Shown here: in pieces, positions 8,402-17,600 of the stretch
Position numbering within the stretch: the first letter of the stretch is position 1
Layout of the letters: every line of letters starts with the position of its first letter
NCBI GenBank assembly: GCA_016719895.1
Contig: JADJYG010000017.1
Span: 124,001 to 188,000 of the forward strand
DNA length: 64,000 nucleotides
Source: Saprospirales bacterium
GTDB taxonomy: Bacteria > Bacteroidota > Bacteroidia > Chitinophagales > Saprospiraceae
Direction: 5' to 3'
Translations under genes and position numbers: made by a program
Notes under the pieces: model-generated
Databases searched by the model: none
Told to the model about the DNA's origin: nothing
What the model saw: the letters and a program-made list of their open reading frames with translations, nothing else

Positions 8402-8764
8402 ATGCACGGAGAAGAAATTGTTGCACTGTTTATCCCCATTACGATCAGCCTCGGCGCATTTCTTATGGTTTGGGGTATACGTTTTCTCGAAAACAAAGAA
8501 AACATGGCCATGATCGAGCGCGGTATGGAACCCCAGAAAAAACGCCGCCAGGCGGATCCCTCGCGAACGCTGAAAAACAGCCTGATGTTTATCGGCGCAG
8601 GCGCTGGCCTGTTACTCGCCTTGTTTGCCAGTAATATTTTCCACCTCGAAAATGGCGACCGCGTAGGCGCTTTCTTTGCACTCATCGCTATCGGCGGCGG
8701 ACTGGGTATGTACAGCGCCTATATGTACGAGCGGAAAAACCCGCCGGCCAATCCGGAAGATTAA
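8402..8764 (+). CDS. Small DUF6249-like membrane protein
   Basis: A 120-residue protein with a first membrane helix (about residues 7-26, ALFIPITISLGAFLMVWGI), a charged KENMAMIERGM block with basic KKRRQ, then two more helices (about 62-80 and 88-107). The helix/ENKE..MIE.GM/two-helix plan is that of DUF6249, found in many Bacteroidota. The function is unknown. No operon partner is obvious. Confidence 0.75.
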   Translation: MHGEEIVALFIPITISLGAFLMVWGIRFLENKENMAMIERGMEPQKKRRQADPSRTLKNSLMFIGAGAGLLLALFASNIFHLENGDRVGAFFALIAIGGGLGMYSAYMYERKNPPANPED

Positions 8765-8809
8765 CCTGTGGCAACGTTGCGGATCAATTGCAGCTTTCGG
8801 AAATAAAAA

Positions 8810-9142
8810 CTGCGCATCCGGGAAATCCATCGCCACTATAAAGAAGCCTTGCCCACGCCAGCATCCCGGCGGGCGGCCTATGCCCTTGCCGGTGAACTGC
8901 TCCGGCGAGGGCATTTTTTTGGCAGGTCATTGGCAACAGGCGGCCAAACTGGCCGAAAAACCCTGTTTGATTTTCCGGGACAGGAACGGCGTCTTCGTGC
9001 CGCCGTACGAACGGGAGAAAAGGCAGCGGAGCAGGTGGCCCGCCTGGAAAAGGCCGGCCATTTTGTGCAGGAAGAAGCGCCGGACCACCTGATCCGGGGG
9101 AGTCCTCCGGGTTTCTTCAGCGCCGAACCGGAAAGACACTAA
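8810..9142 (+). CDS. Possible small or frameshifted gene of unknown function
   Basis: The frame is open from 8807 to TAA at 9142 and reads LRIREIHRHYKEALP, then RRAAYALAGELLRRG and a charged, Ala-rich tail. Codon third positions look GC-rich like real genes here, but there is no ATG or GTG at the beginning; the only candidates are CTG at 8810 and TTG at 8849. In another frame just upstream, LQLSEIK would join smoothly to LRIREIH if one A were removed from the A5 run at 8805-8809, so this may be a frameshifted gene or a gene remnant. No family recognised. Confidence 0.3.
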   Translation: MRIREIHRHYKEALPTPASRRAAYALAGELLRRGHFFGRSLATGGQTGRKTLFDFPGQERRLRAAVRTGEKAAEQVARLEKAGHFVQEEAPDHLIRGSPPGFFSAEPERH

Positions 9143-9147
9143 AAATA

Positions 9148-9175
9148 CGGGCGCCTGACTTACGTCGGGCGCCCG
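9148..9175. terminator. Hairpin after the small ORF, possible terminator
   Basis: CGGGCGCC (9148-9155) pairs with GGCGCCCG (9168-9175) across a 12-nt loop. The plus strand has no T-run after it; the minus strand would read into a TTTTT. It separates the DUF6249 region from the SusCD locus. Confidence 0.45.
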
Positions 9176-9580
9176 AAAACCTCCGTGTTATTGCTCTGCT
9201 ATGGTATTCGCCTTGATGCGGCCGATTGGGGCAGTGGATTTGATCTTAAAACTTTACGAAAATTGATTTGGCGGTTGGATGATCGCCGGCCGGCGTTGAA
9301 ACGGACGGCCCTGTGGCAAAAGTTGTTTCAAGAGACATCCCCCACCCAAACGAGGTTGCAGCGGACAGGCTGCGCACCGGCCGTTGTGCGATCGATGCAA
9401 TATTTTAACGGGCCAACAACCGTTATTCCCAGGCGAATATGCACGAATTACTTCTGGTCTGACTGCCTGCCTTGCGCGGCGGCGCGCTGGGTTTTGAACG
9501 TTTCCCGGCAGCCATCCGGCCCGCGGCGCCGGGTAATATGCGCTGAAAACAGTAAGATTACAATTCCTAATTATTATTGT
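9176..9580. other. About 400 bp without a supported gene upstream of the susC promoter
   Basis: An open frame from 9185 to 9607 exists, but its translation (rich in R, C and W) shows no family features and it runs across the operator at 9582-9597, so I do not call it. I see no RNA gene or tandem repeat. Confidence 0.55.
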
Positions 9581-9581
9581 C

Positions 9582-9597
9582 CCGTGTACGAACACGG
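9582..9597. promoter_or_regulatory. Candidate LacI-family operator upstream of susC
   Basis: The sequence is a CCGTG-N6-CACGG palindrome with a central CG, 48 bp upstream of the -7 box of susC. The same CCGTG-N6-CACGG with central CG occurs at 20608-20623, directly in front of the LacI-type regulator gene. LacI-family operators are characteristically palindromes with a central CG step. That the regulator binds here is inference. Confidence 0.6.
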
Positions 9598-9644
9598 GGA
9601 AAAATAATATACAAATAAGAGGTAATTAAAGGATAATATTTTTT

Positions 9645-9652
9645 TACTTTTG
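9645..9652 (+). promoter_or_regulatory. -7 box of the susC promoter
   Basis: TACTTTTG matches the Bacteroidota TAnnTTTG box and lies 70 bp upstream of the susC ATG. It follows an AT-rich stretch and the CCGTG palindrome at 9582-9597. No clear -33 TTTG. Confidence 0.6.
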
Positions 9653-9722
9653 CGCGTCCCGGGATTTTTTGGATAAAATCGCGGGGGCGGGAAACAACTT
9701 TGTTCAACTAAACCCATTGATT

Positions 9723-12700
9723 ATGAAGCAACTTAACGTACCAGGCAGCCGGCGATGGCTGCTGGCGCTCGGCTTTATCCTGTTTGCATGCTTTTTGGGC
9801 GCGCCGCTGTATGCCCAGATGGTATCGGGTAAAGTCATCGACGCCGCTACCGGGGAGGCCCTTCTGGGCGTCACCATATCGGAAACCGGCACCCGAAACG
9901 GCACCATTACCGACGTGAACGGGGCGTATTCGCTTCGGCTCACCAACGCCAACGCCACGCTCAATTTCAGTATAGTTGGCTATTCCCCCGTTTCGCTGGC
10001 TGTTAATGGCCAGGCGACACTGGATGTGGCTATGGAAAGCGGCACGAACATCGATGAAGTCGTCGTCACCGCCCTGGGTATCCGGAAGGAATCCAAAAAG
10101 GTCGGCTATTCCGTCACACAGGTAGATGGCAGCAGCCTGACACAGGCCCGGGAAACCAACGTGATCAACTCGCTCACCGGCCGGGTGGCCGGCCTGAACG
10201 TGTCGGGTACCGTATCCGGCCCTGCCGGCTCCAGCCGGATTACCCTTCGCGGCAACACCTCCATTTCCGGCGATAACCAGCCGCTCTTCGTGATCAATGG
10301 CGTGCCGATGGACAATAGCAACCTCGGCAGCGCCGGCTTGTGGGGCGGCGCCGATTTCGGCGACGGAATCTCCAGCCTGAATGCCGATGATATCGAGACC
10401 ATGACGGTGCTCAAGGGCGCCACGGCCGCTGCCCTGTACGGCTCCCGCGCTAAAAACGGCGTAATCCTCATCACGACCAAAGGCGGCAAAGCCCGAAAAG
10501 GTATCGGTGTGGAATGGACCAGCAACCTGCAGCTGGACCAGCCGCTTATTTTCTCCGACTGGCAGCAGGAATACGGCCAGGGCACCCTGGGGGCAGCGCC
10601 AGCCACGGCATCGGAAGGGCTCAACACCGGCTTGTCGAGCTGGGGCGGCAAACTCAACGGACAACCGTCTTTCCAATTCGACGGCGTTCAACACCCGTAT
10701 TCCGCACAGGGTATCGCCGCTAAAGATTTTTACCAAACCGGCCTGACGCATATCAACACCCTCGCGCTGGAAAGCGGCACCGAAGCGCTCAGCGCCCGGT
10801 TCTCGCTCTCGCACCTGGGCAACACGGGTATCGTGCCAGCAGCCGAACTGGAGCGGCAAAACTTCCATACGGGTATTAATATCAAACAGGGCCGGCTGAG
10901 CGCCGAACTCAAGGCCAACTATACCCGCGAACGCGCCGAACGCAACAACCTGAGCGACTCGCCAGGCAACCCCAACTTCGCGATCTCCTTCCTGCCCGCC
11001 AACGTCGATCAGAGCTTGCTCGCCGGCGAAGATGGCGAAGGCTCCGAACGCGATGGCTCCGAACAGGAATTCAACGACAACGGCTTTATTACCAACCCGT
11101 ATTTCGCTGCGTACAAGTTCATTAACCGTTCGGCCAAAGACCGCCTGCTCGGCTCCGCTACCATCCGCTACGACCTGGCCGACTGGCTGTATATCCAGGG
11201 CCGTATCGGTCAGGATTTCATCAGCAACCGCATCACCACGGTCACGCCGACCGGTACCGAATACAACCCGGCAGGCAATATGAATGAAAACAGCCTGCGC
11301 CTTTCCGAACGCAACCTGGAAGGCTTGATCGGCATCGACCATGCGTTCAGCGAAAACTTCGGCATCAACGCCGCCGTAGGCGCCAACCGCATGGACCGCC
11401 GCTCGGAAAATATCAATGCCAACGGCGGTACGTTCGTTATTCCGTACCTGTATTCGCTGGGCAATACTACCAGCCGCAACTTCGGCTACGGCCTCGACCG
11501 CTGGCGCACCAACTCGGTGTTCGGCTTTGCCGAGTTCGACTTCTACCACCAGTTCTACCTGAATATTACCGGCCGCAATGACTGGTATTCCACCCTGGTC
11601 AACCCATCGTATTTCTATCCCTCTGTCAGCGCCTCCTGGGTGTTCACGGAAGCGATCGAAACTTCGTTCTTCAACTACGGTAAAGTGCGCGCCGCCTACG
11701 CTTCCGTCGGTGGCGATACGCGCCCGTACCAAACGCAACTGTACTACAACATCGGCGGTACCATCAACGGCAACCCGCTGGGTAACATCGCCAACGGCTC
11801 GATTCCGAACAAAGATTTGCAGCCGCTGAGCATCACCGAACTGGAAGCCGGCCTCGACCTGCGTTTCCTGAACAACCGCGTTGGTTTGGACTTTACCTGG
11901 TACAATAAAAAAACCGAAAACGATATCGTCAGCGCCTCTATCTCCGGCACTTCCGGCTATGGCAGCGCCGTGTTTAACCTGGGTGAGGTGAAAAATACCG
12001 GTATCGAGGTTTTGCTGAGTGTAGATGTGCTCAAAGGCCGCCGTTTCAGCTGGACGAGCTCCCTCAACCTGGCGAAAAACAACAGCGAAGTGGTGGCGCT
12101 CGCCGGTGAACTGCAAACCCTGCAGGTCGACGGCTCCCGTACCCTCACGGCGTTTGTGCACCAAACCGTGGGACTTTCGTTTGCCAACATCAAAGCCTTT
12201 GACTACAAGCGCGACGACCAGGGCCGTATTCTCCTCACCGGCGGCCTGCCCCAACAGGGCGACCTGCTCGACATGGGCTCCGGCGTACACGACCTGACCG
12301 GCGGCTGGAACAACGATTTCCAGTTCGGCAACTTCCGCTTTGGCGCTCTGGTCGACTTCAAGTTTGGCGGCAAAATTTTCTCGGCTACCAATGCTTATGC
12401 ATACCAACTGGGCGTACATCAAGAAACCCTCGTTGGTCGGGAAGACGGCATCGTTGCGGCCGGTATCGATGCGGCTACAGGTGAAGCCAACACCATCAAG
12501 GTGACCGCACAGGAATACTACGGCGCGCTGGACAACATCAGCTCGCTCTTCGTGTACGACGCCAGTTTCATCAAATTGCGCCAGGTTACCCTGGGTTACA
12601 GCCTGCCCGCCAGCCTGGTGCAGCGCTGGGGCATCCAGGGAATCACCATTTCGGCCGTCGGCCGCAACCTGGCTATCCTGATGAAAAAAACCGATAATAT

Positions 12701-12803
12701 TGATCCGGAATCCAACTACAACAACTCAAATGCACAAGGGCTCGAACTGGCCGGCTTACCTACCACCCGTTCGCTGGGCCTGGCACTGAGCGTCAAGTTT
12801 TAG
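9723..12803 (+). CDS. SusC/RagA-family TonB-dependent outer-membrane transporter
   Basis: The 1026-residue protein starts at MKQLNVPGSRRWLLALG. An in-frame TTG 54 bp upstream gives an extension with no signal-peptide character and is rejected. Domains in order: signal peptide (1-32, ending LYAQ); carboxypeptidase-regulatory-like domain (VSGKVIDAATGEALLGVTI, about 33-105); a TonB-box-like IDEVVVTALG (about 110-119); plug with GSRAKNGVILITTKGG (about 240-255); then a large beta barrel to a terminal LGLALSVKF. SusC forms the pore of a SusCD nutrient importer and needs TonB/ExbBD. It lies 78 bp upstream of its SusD partner. The substrate is not evident; there is no glycoside hydrolase next to it. 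Confidence 0.93.
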   Translation: MKQLNVPGSRRWLLALGFILFACFLGAPLYAQMVSGKVIDAATGEALLGVTISETGTRNGTITDVNGAYSLRLTNANATLNFSIVGYSPVSLAVNGQATLDVAMESGTNIDEVVVTALGIRKESKKVGYSVTQVDGSSLTQARETNVINSLTGRVAGLNVSGTVSGPAGSSRITLRGNTSISGDNQPLFVINGVPMDNSNLGSAGLWGGADFGDGISSLNADDIETMTVLKGATAAALYGSRAKNGVILITTKGGKARKGIGVEWTSNLQLDQPLIFSDWQQEYGQGTLGAAPATASEGLNTGLSSWGGKLNGQPSFQFDGVQHPYSAQGIAAKDFYQTGLTHINTLALESGTEALSARFSLSHLGNTGIVPAAELERQNFHTGINIKQGRLSAELKANYTRERAERNNLSDSPGNPNFAISFLPANVDQSLLAGEDGEGSERDGSEQEFNDNGFITNPYFAAYKFINRSAKDRLLGSATIRYDLADWLYIQGRIGQDFISNRITTVTPTGTEYNPAGNMNENSLRLSERNLEGLIGIDHAFSENFGINAAVGANRMDRRSENINANGGTFVIPYLYSLGNTTSRNFGYGLDRWRTNSVFGFAEFDFYHQFYLNITGRNDWYSTLVNPSYFYPSVSASWVFTEAIETSFFNYGKVRAAYASVGGDTRPYQTQLYYNIGGTINGNPLGNIANGSIPNKDLQPLSITELEAGLDLRFLNNRVGLDFTWYNKKTENDIVSASISGTSGYGSAVFNLGEVKNTGIEVLLSVDVLKGRRFSWTSSLNLAKNNSEVVALAGELQTLQVDGSRTLTAFVHQTVGLSFANIKAFDYKRDDQGRILLTGGLPQQGDLLDMGSGVHDLTGGWNNDFQFGNFRFGALVDFKFGGKIFSATNAYAYQLGVHQETLVGREDGIVAAGIDAATGEANTIKVTAQEYYGALDNISSLFVYDASFIKLRQVTLGYSLPASLVQRWGIQGITISAVGRNLAILMKKTDNIDPESNYNNSNAQGLELAGLPTTRSLGLALSVKF

Positions 12804-12881
12804 TGCGCTGTTTCGTCCGGATTGAACCGGGCCAACGCGCCTGATGGATAACACTGGTTTCATCCTGTTAAAAAAAATAAT

Positions 12882-14417
12882 ATGAAACGATTTCTCAATA
12901 AATTCACTTTTCTTTTGGTCGGATTTGTGCTGATCGCCCAAGGTTGTACGAAAGATTTCACGGACATCAATACCGATCCAACCTCGGCCGGCGCCGACAA
13001 CTTCGACCCGAACTCCCTGCTGACCAGCGCCCAACTGCGCTACACCGGCAGCACCGACTTCGCCTACGAAACCTGGCGCACCAACCTCATCTACTTCAGT
13101 GTAATGATGCAGCACCTGGCCAATGTCAACGGCTACTGGGTAGGCGATAAAAGCCGCAACAATGCCGGCTACGAGGCCTCCTATTTTGAGCGCGCCTACG
13201 ACGAACAGGTAAAATACGTGATCGACCTGGTGCGGTTTACGGAAGACAAGCCGGAGTATAAAAACCTCCACAACGCCGCGCATATCATGCGCGCCCTGAT
13301 CTTCCACCGCCTCACCGATATCTACGGCGATGTGCCGTATTCCGAGGCGGGCCTGGGCTTCTACGAACTGATTTATACGCCCAAGTACGACACACAGGAG
13401 AGTATTTACGACGATATGCTGAGCGAACTGGAAGCCGCAGCCAACGGATTCGATCCCAACGCCGACCAGCTGACCGGCGACCTGATCTTCAACGGCGATT
13501 TCGCCAAATGGAAAAAGTTCGCCAACTCCCTCATGCTGCGCCTGGCCATGCGCCTGACCAAGGCGGATGAAGCCAAGGCCAAAGCCTGGGCCGAAAAAGC
13601 CGCTGCCGGCGGCGTGATGACCAGCAACGACGACAACGCGCTGATCCTACACGACGCCTCCAGCGACCGCCTCACACCCTGCCGCACCAGCATCGTGATG
13701 AACTTGTCGTACGAATCGCCCAATATGCGCCTGAGCCAAACCTTCGTCGACTGGATGAAGAGCAAAGGCGATCCGCGCCTTTTTGTGTATGGTAAAAATC
13801 CGGACGGTACCACCAACCCGGCTACTACCATCGGCATGCCCAATGGCTACGACCAGGCCAACAAACCCATCTCCGGCGCCCCGGGCTACCCAGCCAACGG
13901 TCTGGATGGCTACATCGCGCCCAACCTGCCCATCGTGGGCAAAATGGACGGCCCAACCTTCCTGCTGACCTACGCCGAAGTGGAACTCCTGCTGGCAGAA
14001 GCCGCCCAGCGCACCTGGGCAGTAGGCGGAACCGCCGCCGAGCACTACAACAAGGGTGTCAAAGCCGCGCTCACCTACCTGAGCCAGTACGATGCCGCCG
14101 GCGCCATCGCGGAAGTGGATGCAGATGCCTACGTGGCAGCCAACCCGTACAATGCCGCCAACGGCCTGCAGCAGATCGCCGAGCAGTACTGGGCAGCTAC
14201 CTTCCTGAACGAGTACGAAGCCTTCGCCAACTGGCGCCGCACCGGATACCCGCAACTGACGCCGACAACGTTCCCGTCGGATATTACAGGCGGCAAAATC
14301 CCGCGCCGCTTGCGCTATCCCACGTCGGAATACTCCAACAACGAAGCGCATATCATGGAAGCCGTGGCCCGGCAAGGCGCTGATGACAACCTTACGCCCG
14401 TTTGGTGGGATCAATAA
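12882..14417 (+). CDS. SusD/RagB-family substrate-binding lipoprotein
   Basis: This is a 511-residue protein with a lipoprotein signal (KFTFLLVGFVLIAQGC, lipobox Cys at about residue 22). It shows SusD-like_2 features: DFTDINTDPTSA after the Cys, TPR-like helical repeats (AHIMRALIFHRLTDIYGDVP), and the C-terminal ANWRRTGYPQLTP and RRLRYPTSEYSNN blocks. It caps the SusC barrel and captures ligand at the cell surface. It is the second gene of the susCD pair; a dispersed repeat and a new promoter separate it from the FG-GAP gene. Ligand unknown. Confidence 0.93.
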   Translation: MKRFLNKFTFLLVGFVLIAQGCTKDFTDINTDPTSAGADNFDPNSLLTSAQLRYTGSTDFAYETWRTNLIYFSVMMQHLANVNGYWVGDKSRNNAGYEASYFERAYDEQVKYVIDLVRFTEDKPEYKNLHNAAHIMRALIFHRLTDIYGDVPYSEAGLGFYELIYTPKYDTQESIYDDMLSELEAAANGFDPNADQLTGDLIFNGDFAKWKKFANSLMLRLAMRLTKADEAKAKAWAEKAAAGGVMTSNDDNALILHDASSDRLTPCRTSIVMNLSYESPNMRLSQTFVDWMKSKGDPRLFVYGKNPDGTTNPATTIGMPNGYDQANKPISGAPGYPANGLDGYIAPNLPIVGKMDGPTFLLTYAEVELLLAEAAQRTWAVGGTAAEHYNKGVKAALTYLSQYDAAGAIAEVDADAYVAANPYNAANGLQQIAEQYWAATFLNEYEAFANWRRTGYPQLTPTTFPSDITGGKIPRRLRYPTSEYSNNEAHIMEAVARQGADDNLTPVWWDQ

Positions 14418-14428
14418 ATAGCAGTATA

Positions 14429-14496
14429 GAAGTGATTCCCGCTTTGCCTTTAACCCCCGTTAACGCGAAGAATTGCTGCAAACCGGGAATTGCTGG
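14429..14496. repeat. Dispersed intergenic repeat, intact copy
   Basis: Two sub-blocks recur elsewhere in the window: 14429-14455 (GAAGTGATTC, then CGCTTTGCC) matches 45786-45812, and 14477-14496 (TGCAAACCGGGAATTGCTGG) matches 45932-45950, 46161-46179 and, inverted, 45739-45758. Here the two halves are joined directly through TAACCCCCGTTAACG, while at 45812 about 100 bp with a long hairpin separate them. Confidence 0.75.
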
Positions 14497-14556
14497 CAGT
14501 ATGGAAGATATCCCGTAAGCACCACTTAAAACACGGAGTGGTAATTTACGCAGCCG

Positions 14557-14599
14557 TTTGAGAAAGGGTTACAGGCTATATTTGGGCTTGTAACCCTTT
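14557..14599 (+). promoter_or_regulatory. Promoter of the FG-GAP gene with an inverted repeat across its -7 box
   Basis: TTTG (14557-14560), a 16-bp gap and TATATTTG (14577-14584) fit the -33/-7 promoter of Bacteroidota. AAAGGGTTAC (14563-14572) and GTAACCCTTT (14590-14599) form a perfect 10-bp inverted repeat around the -7 box, suitable for a repressor site or a hairpin at the start of the transcript. Confidence 0.55.
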
Positions 14600-14645
14600 T
14601 CTTTGCGCCCTCCCCCTCCCGAAAAAACCGGCAACCAACCGGAAT

Positions 14646-17600
14646 ATGAAAGCCATAACTATACCAATCGCATTGCTTCTGGCCTGCAACGCCCCAGCCC
14701 AACACCTGTTCGACCTGCTGCCGCCCGCCCAAACGGGCGTTGATTTCGTCAACCGCATCGAAGAAAATAGCGAAGAAGACAACGTGCTGGCGTATGAATA
14801 TTTCTACAATGGCGGTGGCGTGGCCGCCGGCGACCTGAACAACGACGGCCTGCCCGACCTGTATTTTACCTCCAACCGCGAATCCAACCGCCTCTACCTC
14901 AACCTGGGCGGGCTGAAGTTTAAGGACATCACCAAACCGGCCGGTGTCGGCGGGCGACGCAAGGACTGGAAAACCGGCGTCACCTTTGCCGACGTGAACG
15001 CCGACGGCTGGCTCGATATTTACGTCTGCTACTCCGGTCGCGGCAACGACGACAGCCGGCGCAACCAATTATTTATCAATAACCGGGACCTGACCTTTTC
15101 CGAAATGGCCGCCGCTTACGGCCTCGACGACCCCGGGTACGGCACCCAAGCCGCTTTTTTCGACTACGACCTCGACGGCGACCTCGATTGTTTCGTGCTG
15201 AACCACAACATCAAGGAATACCGCAATTTTGAAAACGACGAAGTCCGCAAAACCCGCGACCCCCTCGCCGGCGACCGGCTCTATGAAAACCAAAACGGCC
15301 GCTTCACCGACGTCAGCGAACGCGCCGGTATCCCCGGCAACCCGCTTGGGTTTGGCCTGGGCCTGGCTGTCGCCGACGTGAACGCCGACGGCTGGCCCGA
15401 CGTCTACGTCAGTAACGATTACAACGAACCCGACTACCTGCTGCTCAACGACGGCGCCGGCCACTTTGCCGACGCCGCCCCGCAGGCCATCGGCCATATG
15501 TCGCACTTCTCCATGGGCTGCGATATAGCCGATTTTAACAACGACGGCCTTCCCGATATCCTTACCCTCGATATGCTGCCCGAAGACAACCGGCGCCAAA
15601 AACTCCTGCAAGGGCCCGAAAATTATGACGTGTATGAAAGGATGGTCCGCTCCGGACGCCACCACCAGCTCATGCGCAATATGCTGCATCTGAACGGTGG
15701 ACAGTGGACGGGCGACGGTGGACGGGCGGCGGAGAGGAATGAAACCAGCGGAAGTGACGCCGCAGGCGACGCTTCCAAGCCGTCCACCGTCCACCGTCCA
15801 CCGTCTACCGTCTCCACCGTTTTTTATGAAATAGGACAGCTGGCCGGCATTTCCAACACCGACTGGAGCTGGTCGGCTTTGTTTGCCGATTTTGACAACG
15901 ACGGCTGGAAAGATATTTTCATTACCAACGGTTATTTGCGCGATTATACCAACCGCGATTTTCTGCGCTATTGGGGCGATTATCTGATTAAAAAAGCCGC
16001 AGCCGCCGAAACGCCCTCCCTGCTGGAACTGGTGCAGAAGATGCCCTCCTCCAGGATAAAAAACTACCTTTTCCGAAACAACGGCGACCTGACGTTCAGC
16101 AACATGGCCGATGCCTGGGGCTTGTCGCAGCCGGCCGTGAGCAACGGCGCGACGTATGCCGACCTCGACGCCGACGGCGATCTGGAAATCGTAGTCAACA
16201 ACATCAACGAGCCGGCTTTTATCTACAAAAACAACGCCCGGGAAACCAACGGCAACCATTACCTCCAGGTTCGGTTTGCCGGCGCATCCAAAAACACCTT
16301 CGGCGTCGGCGCCAGCATTTGCGTCCGTTTCCCCGGCGACAGCCTGATCTGTGCGGACATGATGCCCACTCGCGGCTACCAGTCGGCCGTGCCGGAGCTG
16401 CTGCACATCGGCCTGGGCAAACGAATAGCCGCCGAGGTGGAGGTCGCCTTTGCGGCCGGTGGCGCGCCGGCGCGGGCGCTGTTACCGGCCGGCAGTGCCG
16501 GGATAAACCGGGTGCATGTAATTGATTTAGGGAAAATAGAAGTGCCGGCCCCTCCCGCTGCGGAGCCAGGCGCCGCTGCCGGGCGGGCGCAATTGCCGCC
16601 GGGCACGGATATCCGCACCGTCGGCCTGCGCCACGTCGAATACGATTACAATGATTTCAAACGCCAGCCCCTGTTGCCATACATGCTTTCGCGTTGCGGG
16701 CCGGCCATGGCTGCAGCCGACGTGAACGGCGACGGGCGCGACGACCTGTTTTTCGGCGGCTCCAAGTGGAGCCCCGGGCAGGTATATTTGCAAACCGGCG
16801 AGTGGCAGTTTCAACCCAGCGCCGATCCGGTATTTCGCAACGACTTGTTCTGCACCGATGCCGACGCCCTCTTTTTCGACGCCGACGGCGACGGCGATCC
16901 CGACCTCTACCTCGCTTCGGGCGGCTACGAGGATTACAGCGACGACAAGGACCCGAACCTGGAAGACCGTCTGTATTTCAACCGCGGCGACGGCTATTTC
17001 TTCCGCCGGGATTCCGTGCTGCCGTCTATGCCATTTTCCAAATCCTGTGTGCGCGCAGCCGACGCCGATGCCGACGGCGACCTCGACCTGTTTGTCGGCG
17101 GACGGGTCATCCCGGGGTATTACCCCGTCGCGCCGCCCAGTTATTTGCTGCTCAACGACGGCGCCGGCCGGTTTTCCAGGGCGCCGGCGCCGGGTTTCCC
17201 CGAACGCCTTGGTATGGTCACCGATGCCGCCTGGACCGATCTGAACGCCGACGGCCATCCCGACCTGATCGTTTGCGGCGAATGGATGCCGCTCCGTATT
17301 TTTCTGAACGCCGGCGGTGTTTTGGAAGAACGCAGCGCCGATTATTTTGATAAACCTTTTCCGGGCCTCTGGAACTGCCTGCTGGTGCGGGACCTGGACG
17401 GCGACGGCGACACGGACATCCTGGCCGGCAATTTTGGCCTGAACAGCCAGTTGAAGGCCTCCGACCGGGAGCCGCTCACCCTGGTGTACAAAGATTTTGA
17501 CGGCAATGGCTCCGTGGATCCCATTCTTTGTTCGTACGTTCAGGGCACGAGCTATCCGTTTCTGACCCGCGACGAGCTGCTGGGGCAAATTGCCGCAATG

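Noticed and set aside
9185..9607. 140-codon ORF upstream of susC
   Set aside because: No family features, odd composition, and it overlaps the operator of the susC promoter region.
9708..12422. 904-codon minus-strand ORF
   Set aside because: Fully antisense to susC; the GC-rich codon usage of the real gene opens the opposite frame.
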